Positions 23,445 through 33,980 of a DNA stretch of 64,000 nucleotides are shown here, piece after piece; positions within the stretch are counted from its first letter, which is position 1, and every line of letters starts with the position of its first letter. The DNA is from Eublepharis macularius (Eukaryota > Chordata > Lepidosauria > Squamata > Eublepharidae): NCBI RefSeq assembly GCF_028583425.1, contig NC_072790.1, positions 12,444,552-12,508,551 of the forward strand. The letters are read 5' to 3'. Both the position numbers and the translations under genes were made by a program. The notes beneath the pieces were generated by a model. The model saw only the letters and a program-made list of their open reading frames with translations. It was not told where the DNA came from and made no database searches.

Positions 23445-23667
23445 TAGGGTTACCACCAGCCTCCAGGTGGTAGCTGGAGATCTCCCAGAATTGCAACTGA
23501 TCTCCAGGCCACAGAGATCAGTTCACCTGGAGAAAACGGCTGCTTTGGAGGGTGGATTCTATGGAAATATACCATGCTGAGGTCCTTTCCCTCCCCAAAC
23601 CCCACTTTCTCCAGGTTTCACCGCCCCAAATCTCCAGGAATTTTCCAAGTTGGAGCGGGCAACTCTA
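23445..23667 (-). mobile_element. Nonautonomous hAT element, family D, copy 2
   Basis: TAGGGTTACCACCAGCC to GGGCAACTCTA with a perfect 8-bp duplication TTTTTCAT (23437-23444 and 23668-23675). Inverted relative to the copies at 20510 and 46428. Confidence 0.85.
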
Positions 23668-23675
23668 TTTTTCAT

Positions 23676-24163
23676 ATTGATAATTTTGTGGGAGTTCTTA
23701 ATGGTTTGGGGGTGTCGTTTATAGTTGTCACCCACACCTTGAACAGGTCTCTGGAGAGGCAGCATATAAATTCCCTAAATAAATAAAGGGGAAGGGTGAA
23801 AAGTGCAGTGGGGCTTCCTGCCCCCCCCGTCACCCTGGCCTGGCCCTCCTCCCTGCACAGCCTCATTGTGAGCTGTGTTGGCTTCTTCCCTCGGGCTCCC
23901 CCCCAACACCCTCCCCCAGTGTCGGTGTGGCTGCTTGCCCTCGCTCCTGGGGAAACCTTACATTTGCTGTGGCAGCAGCTCAGCCATTTCCACCAGCCTC
24001 CTTACTTTTGGGGAAAGTCCCCTGCATGCTGCAATGTCCTTCCTCATTCCCCCACCCCACCCCGAATTGCTACCTCCACCGGGCCCTCCGGGCTTCCTCC
24101 TGAGCATGACGCTGACACTGGCCCTGTGGACCTGCTAAAGTGGGCAAGGATGGAGGAAGAGCC
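23676..24163. other. No recognised feature
   Basis: GC-rich and proline-codon-like frames, but no domain. The sequence is C-rich and I do not call a gene. Confidence 0.35.
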
Positions 24164-24166
24164 CCA

Positions 24167-24284
24167 GGGCCAAGCTACACATGACGAATGACACTTGAAC
24201 GGCAAGTGGATTGAGTGGAGGGCAAGTGAACAGGGAGAAATACACTTGCCGTTCAAGTGTCATTCATCACTTGTAGCTTGGCCC
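24167..24284. mobile_element. Foldback element, 3-bp TSD group (GGGCCAAGC short type), copy 2
   Basis: GGGCCAAGCTACACATGACG to CACTTGTAGCTTGGCCC, 118 bp, flanked by CCA on both sides (24164-24166 and 24285-24287). Inside are GGATTGAGTGGAGGGCAAG and its counterpart CAAGTG arms. Confidence 0.82.
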
Positions 24285-24398
24285 CCAGAGAGCACTTGGC
24301 ACTCCACATCAAAGATGTGGGGGGGGGGGCAATGGAAGCTTCCTTGAAGATGGGGGTGAGAGGGAAGATGGTGGCACTGAGGCAAAGATGGGAGCACT

Positions 24399-24420
24399 GT
24401 TGTTGTTGTTGTTGTTGTTT
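24399..24420. repeat. (GTT)n microsatellite
   Basis: Seven GTT units next to the L2 3' tail. It probably grew from the tail of the LINE. Confidence 0.75.
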
Positions 24421-25140
24421 ATTTATAGTCCTCCTGCCTCATTACAATCAAAGGCAGAACTAGGACATTAACAGAGCAAAAATACAATATGATCAACAGT
24501 TGGGACATTCCATGAAAACACAGTAGGGTATGGTAGTCAAAAATGTGAAAATTAGCAGAAAGCTGAACACAGAGATGAAACCTTTCTGAATTAAAGTGTA
24601 AGTAATTAACATGACATCTTTAGCCACATCAAACTACCCAGTAGGAATACACCTACATCAGCAGACAGTACCCAATAGCCTAGTCTATAGTCCTTGTTCC
24701 TCATCAAGGTAACTCTCTAAGTTATTACTTATCACACAGTTATTACTTATTACTCTAAGTTATTACTTATCACATAATCTAAGCAGAATATGCAAGAATA
24801 ATTGTCTTGCAAAGTTTGCAGAAAGTCAGGAGAGGGGGAGCTTTTCTGAGCTCCTCCAGCAAGCCGTTCCACAAGGTGGGGGCTACCTCAGAGAAAGCAT
24901 TTGCATGGGGAGTTGTTGGTTTAGTCCAACTGCAGGGTGGTATCTGCAGAAGGACCTGTTCAGATGAGCGAAGCTGCTGTGGCAGAACACAGGGACAGAG
25001 GCAGTTGTGCAGATATGACTGGCCAAGGCACGAAGGGGTTAGAATGTGATAATCATGACCTTGAATTGAGCCCAGTAACCAACAGGAAGCGAACGGAGTG
25101 ACTGCAGAACAGGAGGGATATGCATGCTCTGCCTAGCTGC
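24421..25140 (-). mobile_element. L2-type LINE 3' fragment (decayed ORF2 end)
   Basis: On the minus strand, about 25060-24790 reads as an L2 ORF2 C-terminus, with GHDYHILTPS, then NAFSEVAPTLWNGLLEEL, the counterpart of AFSVLAPTWWNSLSEE in the 50.2-kb copy. The tail with AT-rich sequence and (GTT)n is on the left, so the 3' end is at 24421. Several stops; not functional. Confidence 0.62.
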
Positions 25141-25782
25141 CATTATTGTTCTGGGGGACATTTAACACTTGCTCCACCAATTTTGCAAGGGGGGGGGGGT
25201 TGTCAGATTTTTCTTGGAGTCCTCCGAGGTTGCCGAAAGACCTGTTTTATGCCAAAGTGGCCCTGATCCGTGGAATTAAGGATCCACACATCAAGGGATA
25301 TAAGATGGAGAAAGGAGAGAGAAACTTCTCTCTTTCTCTCATACAACAGGAGAACTCAGGGTCACCCAATAAAAAAGAATGTCAACAGACTCAAGACAGA
25401 CAAGGGAAAGTCCTTCAGACAGCGCATGACTAATAGATGCACTGCCACAGGATGTCTTGGCTTAAGGCCAAACCAGACATGATGCTCGGCAGTCTGTGAA
25501 GGGAGCTCCCAGTGGCTCCTCCCACCCCTTTAAATAGTAGGCACATGTGGGCAGATCCAATTCAGACTGGTAGTGTGGGACAAGAGGAGAGGCGGATTAA
25601 CCCCTTCCCTTGTTATGGCACTGCAGATCTGTTATTTCCCCACTGAGAACAACACATCAGTCCCTGTATGCTTCCCCAATGAGGAAAAGCAGCAGCCCTG
25701 TTGCATCTGTTCCAAGTCTGGACAAAGGCTTAACTCAGCATTCCCTTGCACCACGGTCTCAATCCATGAGCGTCTGACCTTT
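25141..25782. other. Unassigned; possible left end of a foldback element
   Basis: A G run at 25190-25199. At 25464, TTAAGGCCAAACCAGACATGATG resembles the left terminus of the GAGCCAAAACAGACATGATG group at 27055, but I see no matching right end. Otherwise nothing recognised. Confidence 0.35.
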
Positions 25783-25790
25783 GAAAGGGG

Positions 25791-26192
25791 CAGGGCTTTT
25801 TTTCAGCTGGAACGCGGGGGAACAGAGTTCCGGCACCTCTTGAAAATGGTCACATGGCCGGTGGCCCCGCCCCCTGATCTCCAGACAGAGGGGAGTTTAG
25901 ATCACCCTCTGTGCCACTCGGCAGCACGGAGGGCAATCTAAACTCCCCTCTGTCTGGAGATCAGGGGGCGGGGCCACCGGCCATGTGACCATTTTTGCCG
26001 AGGGCGATTTAAACCTTTAAAAACTCCCCCCTTGTTCCAGCTGACCCAAAGTGACGTCATTGGCCCTGGGAGCATGCGTGCACTTTGCGTACGTACATGT
26101 GGTATCTGGGGCACCACCTCCCACCAAGAGTTGCCCCCTGTGCTGGCAACCCACTGAGTTCCACCACCTCTTTCCCCAGAATAAAAGCCCTA
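25791..26192 (+). mobile_element. Nonautonomous hAT hairpin element, family A (copy 3)
   Basis: CAGGGCTTTTTTTCAGCTGG to ATAAAAGCCCTA. Perfect 8-bp duplication GAAAGGGG (25783-25790 and 26193-26200). The central inverted arms (about 75 bp each, 25849-25990) are nearly identical. The longest form in the window (402 bp) together with the 13.2-kb copy. Confidence 0.88.
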
Positions 26193-26387
26193 GAAAGGGG
26201 GAAGCTGGAAGCTCTATTCAGAGAACTCGCACCGTCGTGCCTGATGTGGCCCTTGGATGGCTTTAAAAAGGAACCAGACACATTCACAGACGACAGACCT
26301 TTCAACAGCTATTACAAGACAGGATCTGTAGATGGAAGGAACTTTGGGAGTTCAGAGATAACACACTTATAAAATCTGTAATTTCTG

Positions 26388-26602
26388 AGAGCCAGAGTGT
26401 TGTGGTGATCAGAGTGTCAGGTGAGGATGAGAGAAAATCAGGTTCAAATCCCCACTCTGCTATGGGAGTTTTCTGGGTGACCTGGGCCGATCACGCTCTC
26501 AGCCTGACTTAACCTACTTCACAGGGTTGTTGTGAGAATAAAATCAAAGAGACGAGAACAACGAAAGCCACTGTGGGTCCCCACTGGGAAGAAATAAAAA
26601 GG
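26388..26602 (+). repeat. MIR-like SINE
   Basis: Plus-strand order: GTGTTGTGGTGATCAGAGTG head, AGGTTCAAATCCCCACTCTGC (B box), CTGGGTGACCTGGGCCGATCAC core, CCTACTTCACAGGGTTGTTGTGAGAATAAAAT tail. Decayed but in the right order. Confidence 0.72.
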
Positions 26603-27051
26603 AGGGAGCATAAAAAGGAGGAAAACTGTTGCCTTTGTGTGGTGTTCAGTTCTTCTGTCTTCTAGCTGTGGTCGCTACACCATGAGCCATCAAGAGAGAG
26701 GAGAAGATTATCAGTTCGTAATGAAATAAATGTGTAGCTAAAATCAGTCTCTCTCCCCAAGGAAAAACCTCTATTTCAAATAGTCTGAAAAGTTTCACTG
26801 CACTCAGAATGCAAAGCTGTTGCTGGAAATATACCCTTAATTCCTCCGTTTGCAGGACAGTTTGGAGTTTTGCCCACAGGGTAAGTGCACAAGTGTACAT
26901 GAGCACCTCCTGATAAGTATCCATGACATTCCTGATGACAAGTGCTAATGCTTTCTCTCTGTGCCTGCATTACGTTATATCTAACCTGCAAAGAATGGAC
27001 TCAAATGGGAACTGGAGAAGGCCCTTTTGTTTCACTGCTTTCCACCCACAC
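26603..27051. other. No recognised feature
   Basis: Noncoding. Nothing recognised. Confidence 0.4.
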
Positions 27052-27054
27052 TAG

Positions 27055-27583
27055 GACTCAAAACAGACATGATGAAATACCTAGGTTCAGCTCGTGTTCT
27101 CTTACCTCAAGGTTTGTCGGGAAGTGTAGGCGTTCTTGCAGCTTAAAGTTTAGCATTTACAGAGCAGCAGGGAGGGAAGTACAGGTGTCCTTGCAGCTTA
27201 AAGTTTAGCATTTACAGTGCAGGCGTCCTTGCAGCTTAAAGTTTAGCATTTACAGAGCAGCAGAGAGGGAAGTGCAGGCGTGGGGCACCTTTCCTCCCGC
27301 TCTCAAGGTGCATCGCAGCATTTTCCCCTCCCCTCACCTGGCCTGGCCCTGCAGAGCGACGCCTGGCTGCACCGGGAGACGTTAAGCTGCAAGGACGCCC
27401 ACACTTCCCTCCCTGCTGCTCTGTAAATGCTAACCTTTAAGCTGCAAGGACACCTGCACTTCCCTCCCTGCTGCTCTGTAAATGCTAAACTTTAAGCTGC
27501 AAGGATGCCTACATTTCCCAACAAACCTTGAGGTAAGAGAACACAAGTTGAATCTAGCTATTTCATCTCGTTTGTTTCGGCTC
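27055..27583. mobile_element. Foldback element, 3-bp TSD group (GASYCAAAACA type), copy 1
   Basis: GACTCAAAACAGACATGATG..AAATACCTAGGTTCAGC at the left is answered by GCTATTTCATCTCG..TTTCGGCTC at the right. Flanked by TAG on both sides (27052-27054 and 27584-27586). Between them, CAGCTTAAAGTTTAGCATTTACAG-type units occur three times at the left and inverted three times at the right, separated by GC-rich spacer. 529 bp, noncoding. Related to 41691-42026. Confidence 0.8.
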
Positions 27584-27586
27584 TAG

Positions 27587-28101
27587 ATTTTGCCTTGAGA
27601 TTTGAGAACTGCTCGAAAGTAAGGACATGCTTCTTCAGTACCTTGAAATGCGTCAGTTTTAAATCTCATGCAAGTTCCTTTTTTTGCAAAGGGCCCTGGC
27701 TCTTTTGGGGAGGAAGGTTCTCCATTATTGCCTGGCTGGACAAACAGATAGTTTCTTCCCACTTTTTCCTCAAGGTAGTTAGAGCTAGGCTCTAGCGTCC
27801 TCCTGGAGCAGCCAGGCTATACAAACTGGATGTATATCTTGCTCTGTTCCTAGATGGCGTATACAAATTTGCATCGCCTTTCCTGGAGCGAAAGGAGTCT
27901 TAACCAATCTGGATGCCTTCCCCCACTAAAGGAGAACAAAGGCCTAAGGCAACGTAAGATTTGGAGGAGGGGAGCATTAAGCAGCCCCCTCAGCAGTTTT
28001 TCTCTTGCAAATGCCCAGAACTACTGTTTAAAATAGAATCTCCCCTCCAACCCTCCCATTCCTCCTTTACATCGTTGAGGAAGATGTTTATAAGTAATAA
28101 T
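27587..28101. other. No recognised feature
   Basis: Noncoding. Nothing recognised. Confidence 0.4.
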
Positions 28102-28109
28102 GTATGTAG

Positions 28110-28521
28110 CAGGGTTGCCAGTTTTCCCAGCAGCCAAACTGGGGGACTGGGGTGGTCTCGGAGTAGCAAGCCTGTGCGCCTGCAATGCCAGCTACTGTCA
28201 TTTTTTATGACACGATGCCGAAGTGATAGCTCGTGCCGGAACCTGATGCTGTAAAAAAAATCAGCCCAAAACTTAGAGTCTGGGCGCAATTTTTAGAGAA
28301 TAAGCCCCTGGTGCACACCATAACTTCCAGGTTACATTGGAAATTATGTCATCGGCCAGCAATGTGGAAAGCACATGCACTCATTTCAGCCACAAGCCTC
28401 CTGGCTCCCCCACACCATTCCCTGAGCCTTCCCCCTGGTGGGCCAGGTGAACAGCGGTGAGGGGTGATGCCTAACGTCTGCCAGAGATCCCCCATCACCA
28501 GCTGGGGGACTGGCAACCCTA
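28110..28521. mobile_element. Nonautonomous hAT element, family E (CAGGGTTGCCAG)
   Basis: CAGGGTTGCCAG..CTGGGGGACTGG to GGGGGACTGGCAACCCTA. Perfect 8-bp duplication GTATGTAG (28102-28109 and 28522-28529). 412 bp, no coding domain. The termini resemble family D but the body differs. Confidence 0.88.
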
Positions 28522-28649
28522 GTATGTAGCTCAGAAGCCCCTTTTGCTGGAGTAGAAGAAATCCTTTCTTTTTACCCCCAAATGGACCATGGATGAGGGG
28601 ATGGAACCCTCCCCACTTCGACTCCCTATGTTCCATGTTGGCTTCATGG

Positions 28650-29107
28650 ACTCCTTCCGTTGCTTGACTCCAATACAGATACCGGAAGGGTGCTGAGCTG
28701 GGGAGACAAGTGCTTGAAACTATGGAGCACAAGGAGATAAAGGGAGTATTGCATATTGAGATTAACAGCTCTTTATTATAAATAACACCTTTATTGGAGA
28801 CTGGGAGCATACTGGAGACTCAGGCTCAACAGTAACCAATTTATACTTGTAGAAACCACTCCCACTTTTACGACAACCAATACAATGTAAGCAGCTAGAA
28901 TCCCTCGTCTGCATGATCTATATACAAGTATCTACTTTTCAGCACAGCAATTGGACTACAAAGCAACAATTCTAATTGGCTGCGCCAGCACCCAAGCACC
29001 AATAGCTTTGTAGGCCTCAGGACTCGCCTTGGTTCTACTCAAGCAATACAGAACAGGGAGGGTTTGTCTTTCCTCACAATCCAAAACTCAGCCCCCCTCT
29101 TGTTTTT
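28650..29107 (-). mobile_element. Possible LTR with polypurine tract (minus strand)
   Basis: On the minus strand a purine tract AAACAAGAGGGGGGC (about 29092-29107) is followed by TGAGTTTTGGATTGTGAGG. Further along come a TATA-like box (GTATAAATTGG, about 28837-28847) and a polyadenylation signal AATAAAGG (28788-28795). This order fits a retroelement 3' LTR with U3, R and U5. I cannot fix the U5 end (about 28650), no target duplication is seen and no coding region is recognised on the internal side, so the call is tentative. Confidence 0.35.
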
Positions 29108-30835
29108 GTGAAAGAGTCAAACAAGAGAATAAAAAACATGTCTGCCTCTCATCATAGCTTGTTTGGCCCTAAAGGAGCAGAAAGTTTAGGGTCCGGAGGA
29201 CACGGGAGGCTCATTGCCAAAGATAACTTCATCCTTTGGGCTGAGAAAAGGGAAGAGCAGTCTCAAGAACGCATCTACAAGAGCTAACAACAAGCAACAG
29301 AAGCTCGTTTTTGGAATCCTTCAAAATGCAGTATTTTTATGATGGACTGAAGTCATATAAATTCATCACTTATTAATTTATCTTGACAGTAAGAAGAGTG
29401 AGCCTTTTAAAAATATGTAGATCTACGTATTAACAATCAAAACAGTCACACCAGACTGGTAAACTGTTGAAAGCCTTGGCTGAAAAAACATTAACAATAT
29501 TAATTCTGCCCATTTTCTCTCTTTGCTTGGAAGAAAAAGGACCAGTCAAGAGAGCAAAAAGCTTGTATCTAACCATTCATGGACACAAGAAGACCCACAG
29601 GAGTTTTTCCATTTTCCTCTCAGTTCCTGCTGTTCCAGCCAACTCCCAGAAAAATAATTCTTGAGGGTGTGAGACCCTCAGAGGAATCAGCTCTGTGAAA
29701 TGGGGGCCGGAGTGAGGAGAGACAAGGGGATGAGGACACCTCCCCAGCAGAAGAGGGAGGGGGAACGATTGCACCTCCTGGTCTCTCCTTATTCCAGTCT
29801 CCCTCCAACCCACGCAGCCATCCTTTCGCACGAGTCCTGCAATCTTTCTGGGGGTAAGAAGAGGATGGAGGAATAGACAGAAACATGAGAAATCTCCATA
29901 CTCTCTGCATGGATAATTAGATGCAAGCAATATAAGACCTTTAAAAAAAAAAACCCAAAAACCCTTCATTTAAAGCATTTTCCTCCTCCTAAGTTGTGAG
30001 CTTGACGCCAAGTCACCATCTGCCCCTCTTTATTATTTACTTCAAGAGACTCAGTTACTGGTGGCTCCTCCCATTGTTCAACAGTTTGGCAAACTCCAAG
30101 TTTTTCTCACTGCTGAGAAGATTACACATCAAATTAAAGCCAGGGCGGTCAGAAATAAATCAAAGCCCTTTCCCAGGATTCAGCAGAGATCTTGATAGAT
30201 CGGTGTCACAGAGCACAATATGTATGTTGTGTGCATACGTAACTTTGTATAAATACACAAAAATATATTTTACATATTAAAAAATCATTTCTCTCTGATC
30301 TAGAACTTGCTTCCTGTACAGTTATGATAGTAATCATGTCAATCATCCTCACCGTAGTTTTGAGTTTTGTTTACTTTACAAGCAGGTTTTAACCTTTTGT
30401 TTTTCTTAATGTCCATTTTTAAGATATATTGCATTTTGTTTTGGAAAACGTATGAAATATTTTTTTTTTTTAAAAAGTGTTACCCTTTCAATGCTCCCTT
30501 GTCTTATTCTGCATAAAAGATTCAAAGCAAATTTACTCTGCTTCTGTAAGGCAAGTTTTCAAAAGAGAAGCCATGCTTTGGTCAGCCCTAAAAGAACAGA
30601 ATGATGGGACACTCGGGAGATGACTGGGGGGACTACTGGGAGAGGGGCCTTGGAACAGCAGCAATGGTAATCAGACAGGAAGGCCCCTGGGATTCTTGTC
30701 CCTCCAAATTTAGATCCAAGGTTCCACTAAACACCGCCCAAAAGTTTTCAACTTAACTATAATATCAGAAAAATTGCTTTTAATTTTTTTTAATTGCTTA
30801 GATACTTGGAAGAACCAAGCATCTAAGAACCAACC
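29108..30835. other. No recognised feature
   Basis: If the LTR at 28650-29107 is real this side would be its interior, but no gag, pol or env similarity is visible. The remainder is AT-rich noncoding sequence. Confidence 0.4.
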
Positions 30836-30970
30836 ACAGTTCTCTCTAATGAAGAGAGCTGTGGTTCTCGAAAGCTTATGCTACAGTAAAGTTGGTTAGT
30901 CTTAAAGGTACTACTGGAATCTTTTCTATTTTGCTACTGCAGACTAACATGGCAAACTCCTCTGGATCTA

Positions 30971-31233
30971 TGGTTGTTGGGGTTTTCCGGGCTGTATTGC
31001 ATCTTGGCATTGTAGTTCCTGACGTTTCGCCAGCAGCTGTGGCTGGCTTCTTCAGAGGTGTAGCATCAAAAGACAGAGATCTCTCAGTGACACTGAGAGA
31101 TCTCTGTCTTTTGGTGCTACAGCCACAGCTGCTGGCAAAACGTCAGGAACTACAATGCCAAGACCACGGCAATACAGCCCGGAAAACCCACAACAACCAT
31201 CGTTCTCCGGCCGTGAAAGACTTCGACAATACA
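30971..31233. mobile_element. Penelope-type foldback, copy 2 (nested)
   Basis: Insertion flanked by a 13-bp duplication, TCCTCTGGATCTA (30958-30970 and 31234-31246). Same two-arm structure as 9845-10131 but with the long end on the right (..GGCCGTGAAAGACTTCGACAATACA). The right arm has lost the CTCTGAAGATGCC part of its hammerhead core; the left arm keeps a complete antisense core. Confidence 0.68.
31018..31058 (-). ncRNA. Minimal hammerhead ribozyme motif (left arm of nested foldback)
   Basis: Minus strand: CCT, CTGAAGA, A, GCCAGC, CACAGCT, GCTGGC, GAAAC, GTC, AGG. All invariant core bases and six stem-II pairs are intact, with the same zero-loop ACGT stem III as at 10038-10078. Confidence 0.58.
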
Positions 31234-31292
31234 TCCTCTGGATCTATTTCCTAGGACTGATACCAATTTGGATCCAGTGCAAGGAACTTATG

Positions 31293-33602
31293 TAGGGGTG
31301 TGCAAAGGCACACTGTTTCGGGATTCTCATTTCGGGTATATCTGAAACGAGAATCTGTTTCGGCAACTGCTAATACTGAAACGGCAAACCGTTTCGGTAT
31401 TCGCGATTCGGGTGTCGTTTCGGGTTGTTTCGGGATGCTTTTCAATGGGAAAATGCCTCTGGCTTCCTGGAAGCCTGGGGGAGGCATTTTCCCACCGAAT
31501 CAAGCCAAAATTAGTGGGGACCTTCCTCTAACTCCTCTCTAACAATCCCCCAAGTTTCAGACCGATTGGACTTTGGGGGGGCCATGTTATGGCCCCCCAA
31601 ACCAGGTCCCCCTATCCTCGCCTAAAAAAGGGAAACTTTTTTTAGCTTGCTGCTGCTAATCTCTTTTTTTGTGCTTGCTGCTGCTGATCATTATTTCCTA
31701 TGGGGAAAAAATGAAGAGGCAGGCTTGTCTTGCCAGGGGTGGCATTTTGCATGCAAAATGCCCCCCAACCCTCAGGGGCCCTTCTCCCACCCCTCCTCCC
31801 ACCCCCCACCAAGGCTCAGCCTGATCCCACTTGCGGGGGCCATTTCATGGCCTCCCCAAGTAGGTGCTCTAATCTCTACCACTGACAGCTGGGGGAGGCT
31901 TGTGTTGCCAGGGGTGGCATTTTGCATGCAAAATGCCCCCAAGCCCTCAGGGGCCCTTCTCCCACCCCTCCTCCCACCCCCCACCAAGGCTCAGCCTGAT
32001 CCCACTTGCGGGGGCCATTTCATGGCCTCCCCAAGTAGGTGCTCTAATCTCTACCACTGACAGCTGGGGGAGGCTTGTGTTGCCAGGGGTGGCATTTTGC
32101 ATGCAAAATGCCCCCCAACCCTCTGGGGCCCTTCTCCCACCTTTCCTCCCACCCCCCACCAAGGCTCAGCCTGCTCCCACTTGGGGGGGCATTTCATGGC
32201 CTCCCCAAGTAGGTGCTCTCAGCCCCCAAAGTCCACCCCCTACAGCCCCACACAAACCCAATTCCCCCCCAGCTGCCACACACAGACCCAAATCCCCACA
32301 TTAGCCCCTCACAGACCCAAATCCACCCCCACCTGCCCTACACCCATAACCCCAGGAACAGGCTGGCAAAGGCCAGCCCTCCCCCTTTGTCCCCTATGCT
32401 GGGAACTTCTAAACTCTCTTTCCCAGGGCAATTCTGCACAGCCCAGGGGTGCCACAATGGTGGGCACACTTCTGAGCGCCAACTTGTCCCTGGCACACAG
32501 ACAACCTGACACACAGACAACCACCCCCTGACACCCCCACCACCTACAGAGAAGGCTGGCCAGCCTGCCCCATTGTTCCCTATGCTGGGAACCAACCTCA
32601 CATCAAAGAAGGAAACACACACACAATGATTCAAGTTTAAAAAAACTTTATTTTCTCACTTTCAAAGTACAATAGGTCAACAAATCACGTCAAATCACAC
32701 TAATTGTCCCCCACACAAAAGGACTACACAATTAACTACACATCAAAGAATCCTTAAAACATATTTTTTTTAACAAACTCTAAATTTTTTGAACAGATTT
32801 AGGTGACATAAACTGAAACATCTTTTTGCAGAGGCAGGCCACAGCAGCACATTGGCCCAGCATCAATAAATTTACAAAAATTTTAAAAAAGATTCCTACT
32901 AGGCCTCCTCTCCAGATGTCCAGCACAGTTGATCCTCCAGGCAGATGTCCTCCAGGTGCAGTCTCTCTCCTCTCTCAGTCAGCAACAGAGCTGTCCCAGT
33001 CTTGCCACAAATTTAAATCCCCTGCTGCTGCCTCAGCCAAAGATTTGAATCTATTGGCTGGCAGAAGGATGCAGCAGTGGGATTGGTGACCTGACTCCTA
33101 AAGTCCCCCCTTCCTTGCATGACCTCCCACACACTCTTACAGTCACCCTCCCTCCTGCTCCCCCTCCCCTACCTGGTCATTTTGGCGGGAATCTCTGCTT
33201 GCTGTCATTGCTTTGCAAATGCAAAGTGCAATGCCATCAATGCACCTTGCATTTGCAAAGCAAAGGAGTCCCTCCTTTGCAAGAGGGGTGAGAGGTGAAA
33301 GAAGGAGTGAGTGACTCACTCCTTCTCCCCCCCTCCCCTCTTCTAAGAGCCTGCAGGAAGCTTTAGCTTCCAGCAAGATTTTGCTAGACGCTTGCAAATG
33401 CAAACGCCTAGCAAAAACAAAATGGCGATTCTCAGTATCCGAAACGATTCCCGAAACAATCTGAAACGTTTTGGGAATCGCTGTTTCAGGTTACCTGAAA
33501 AGTTTCGGAAAACCTGAAACGTTTCAGAAAACCCGAAACAACCCGAAACAGGTTTGTTTCGAGATTTTTTTGGTTATCTGATAACCGAATTGCACACCCC
33601 TA
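31293..33602. mobile_element. 2.3-kb hAT element, family F (TAGGGGTGTGCAA)
   Basis: Begins TAGGGGTGTGCAAAGGC and ends CGAATTGCACACCCCTA. 8-bp flanks AACTTATG (31285-31292) and ATCTTATG (33603-33610), one difference. Both subterminal zones (31308-31440 and 33420-33585) are dense in GAAAC/GTTTC, often CGAAAC, as expected of transposase-binding arrays. The interior holds three 175-bp tandem units and a proline-coding-like C-rich stretch but no transposase domain. Its termini match the right end of the transposase-bearing remnant at about 62895-62908. Confidence 0.82.
31721..32220. repeat. 175-bp tandem repeat, about 2.9 units
   Basis: Units begin AGGCTTGT.TTGCCAGGGG at 31721, 31896 and 32071. 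Each contains a 22-bp perfect palindrome centred on GCATGC (31741-31762, 31916-31937, 32091-32112). The last unit breaks off after GTAGGTGCTCT. The units are nearly identical, so the expansion is recent relative to the element. Confidence 0.9.
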
Positions 33603-33610
33603 ATCTTATG

Positions 33611-33969
33611 AGATCCACCCAAGGACTGCACATCTTTCTGGTTTTCCTCTCCCACTAACAGCCAATCCAACCCCAGGAAAGTTTATTCCCAGGGTCATGG
33701 GACCTGCATGGAGTAATAGCCATGTGAGTCAGGAGGCTACAGTGGCACTCAACTGACAGAAGAGGGGGGACGCAGCAATTTTCCCTCTGGCTCAGTCCAC
33801 TGCAGCCTCCCAGTCTGCATGGCTATTACTCCACATGACTCCCAAAATCCTAGGAATAAATGTCTCCAGACTTAGAAGGAATTTCTGAGATGAAGGGACA
33901 GCCGGGAAGATACCCATTGGTGCCTTCTGCAGATAGATGGTGGGATCCAACCCAATCTAGAAAACTAAC
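33611..33969. other. No recognised feature
   Basis: Noncoding. GTCTGCATGGCTATTACTCC (about 33811) is an imperfect inverse of GACCTGCATGGAGTAATAGCC (about 33701), with related inverse matches around it, so this may be a decayed palindromic element. Confidence 0.4.
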
Positions 33970-33980
33970 TGCATGTATAT

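Larger units (their letters stand above)
30836..31246 (+). mobile_element. Second Penelope-type terminal-repeat unit, interrupted by a foldback
   Basis: CTAATGAAGAGAGCTGTGG..TTCTCGAAAGCTTATGCTAC..TTGGTTAGTCTTAAAGGTACTACTGG..GACTAACATGGCAAACTCCTCTGGATCTA closely matches the right half of the insertion at 35755-35940. The hammerhead-like core is damaged (CTAATGA for CTGATGA). The last 13 bases are duplicated around the insertion at 30971-31233. Confidence 0.6.

Noticed and set aside
28349..28810. A 153-codon minus-strand open frame
   Set aside because: It runs across the border of a hAT element with clear 8-bp TSDs and shows no domain. A chance frame.
30845..30885. Functional hammerhead at 30.85 kb
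   Set aside because: The CTGATGA box reads CTAATGA, losing an invariant G, so I list it only as a decayed core.
31734..32120. Repeats resembling a CRISPR array
   Set aside because: The 175-bp units are continuous tandem copies without distinct spacers, in a vertebrate-type genome.
31647..32531. Long proline-rich frames
   Set aside because: They follow from the C-rich 175-bp tandem repeats and occur in several frames. No start context or domain.
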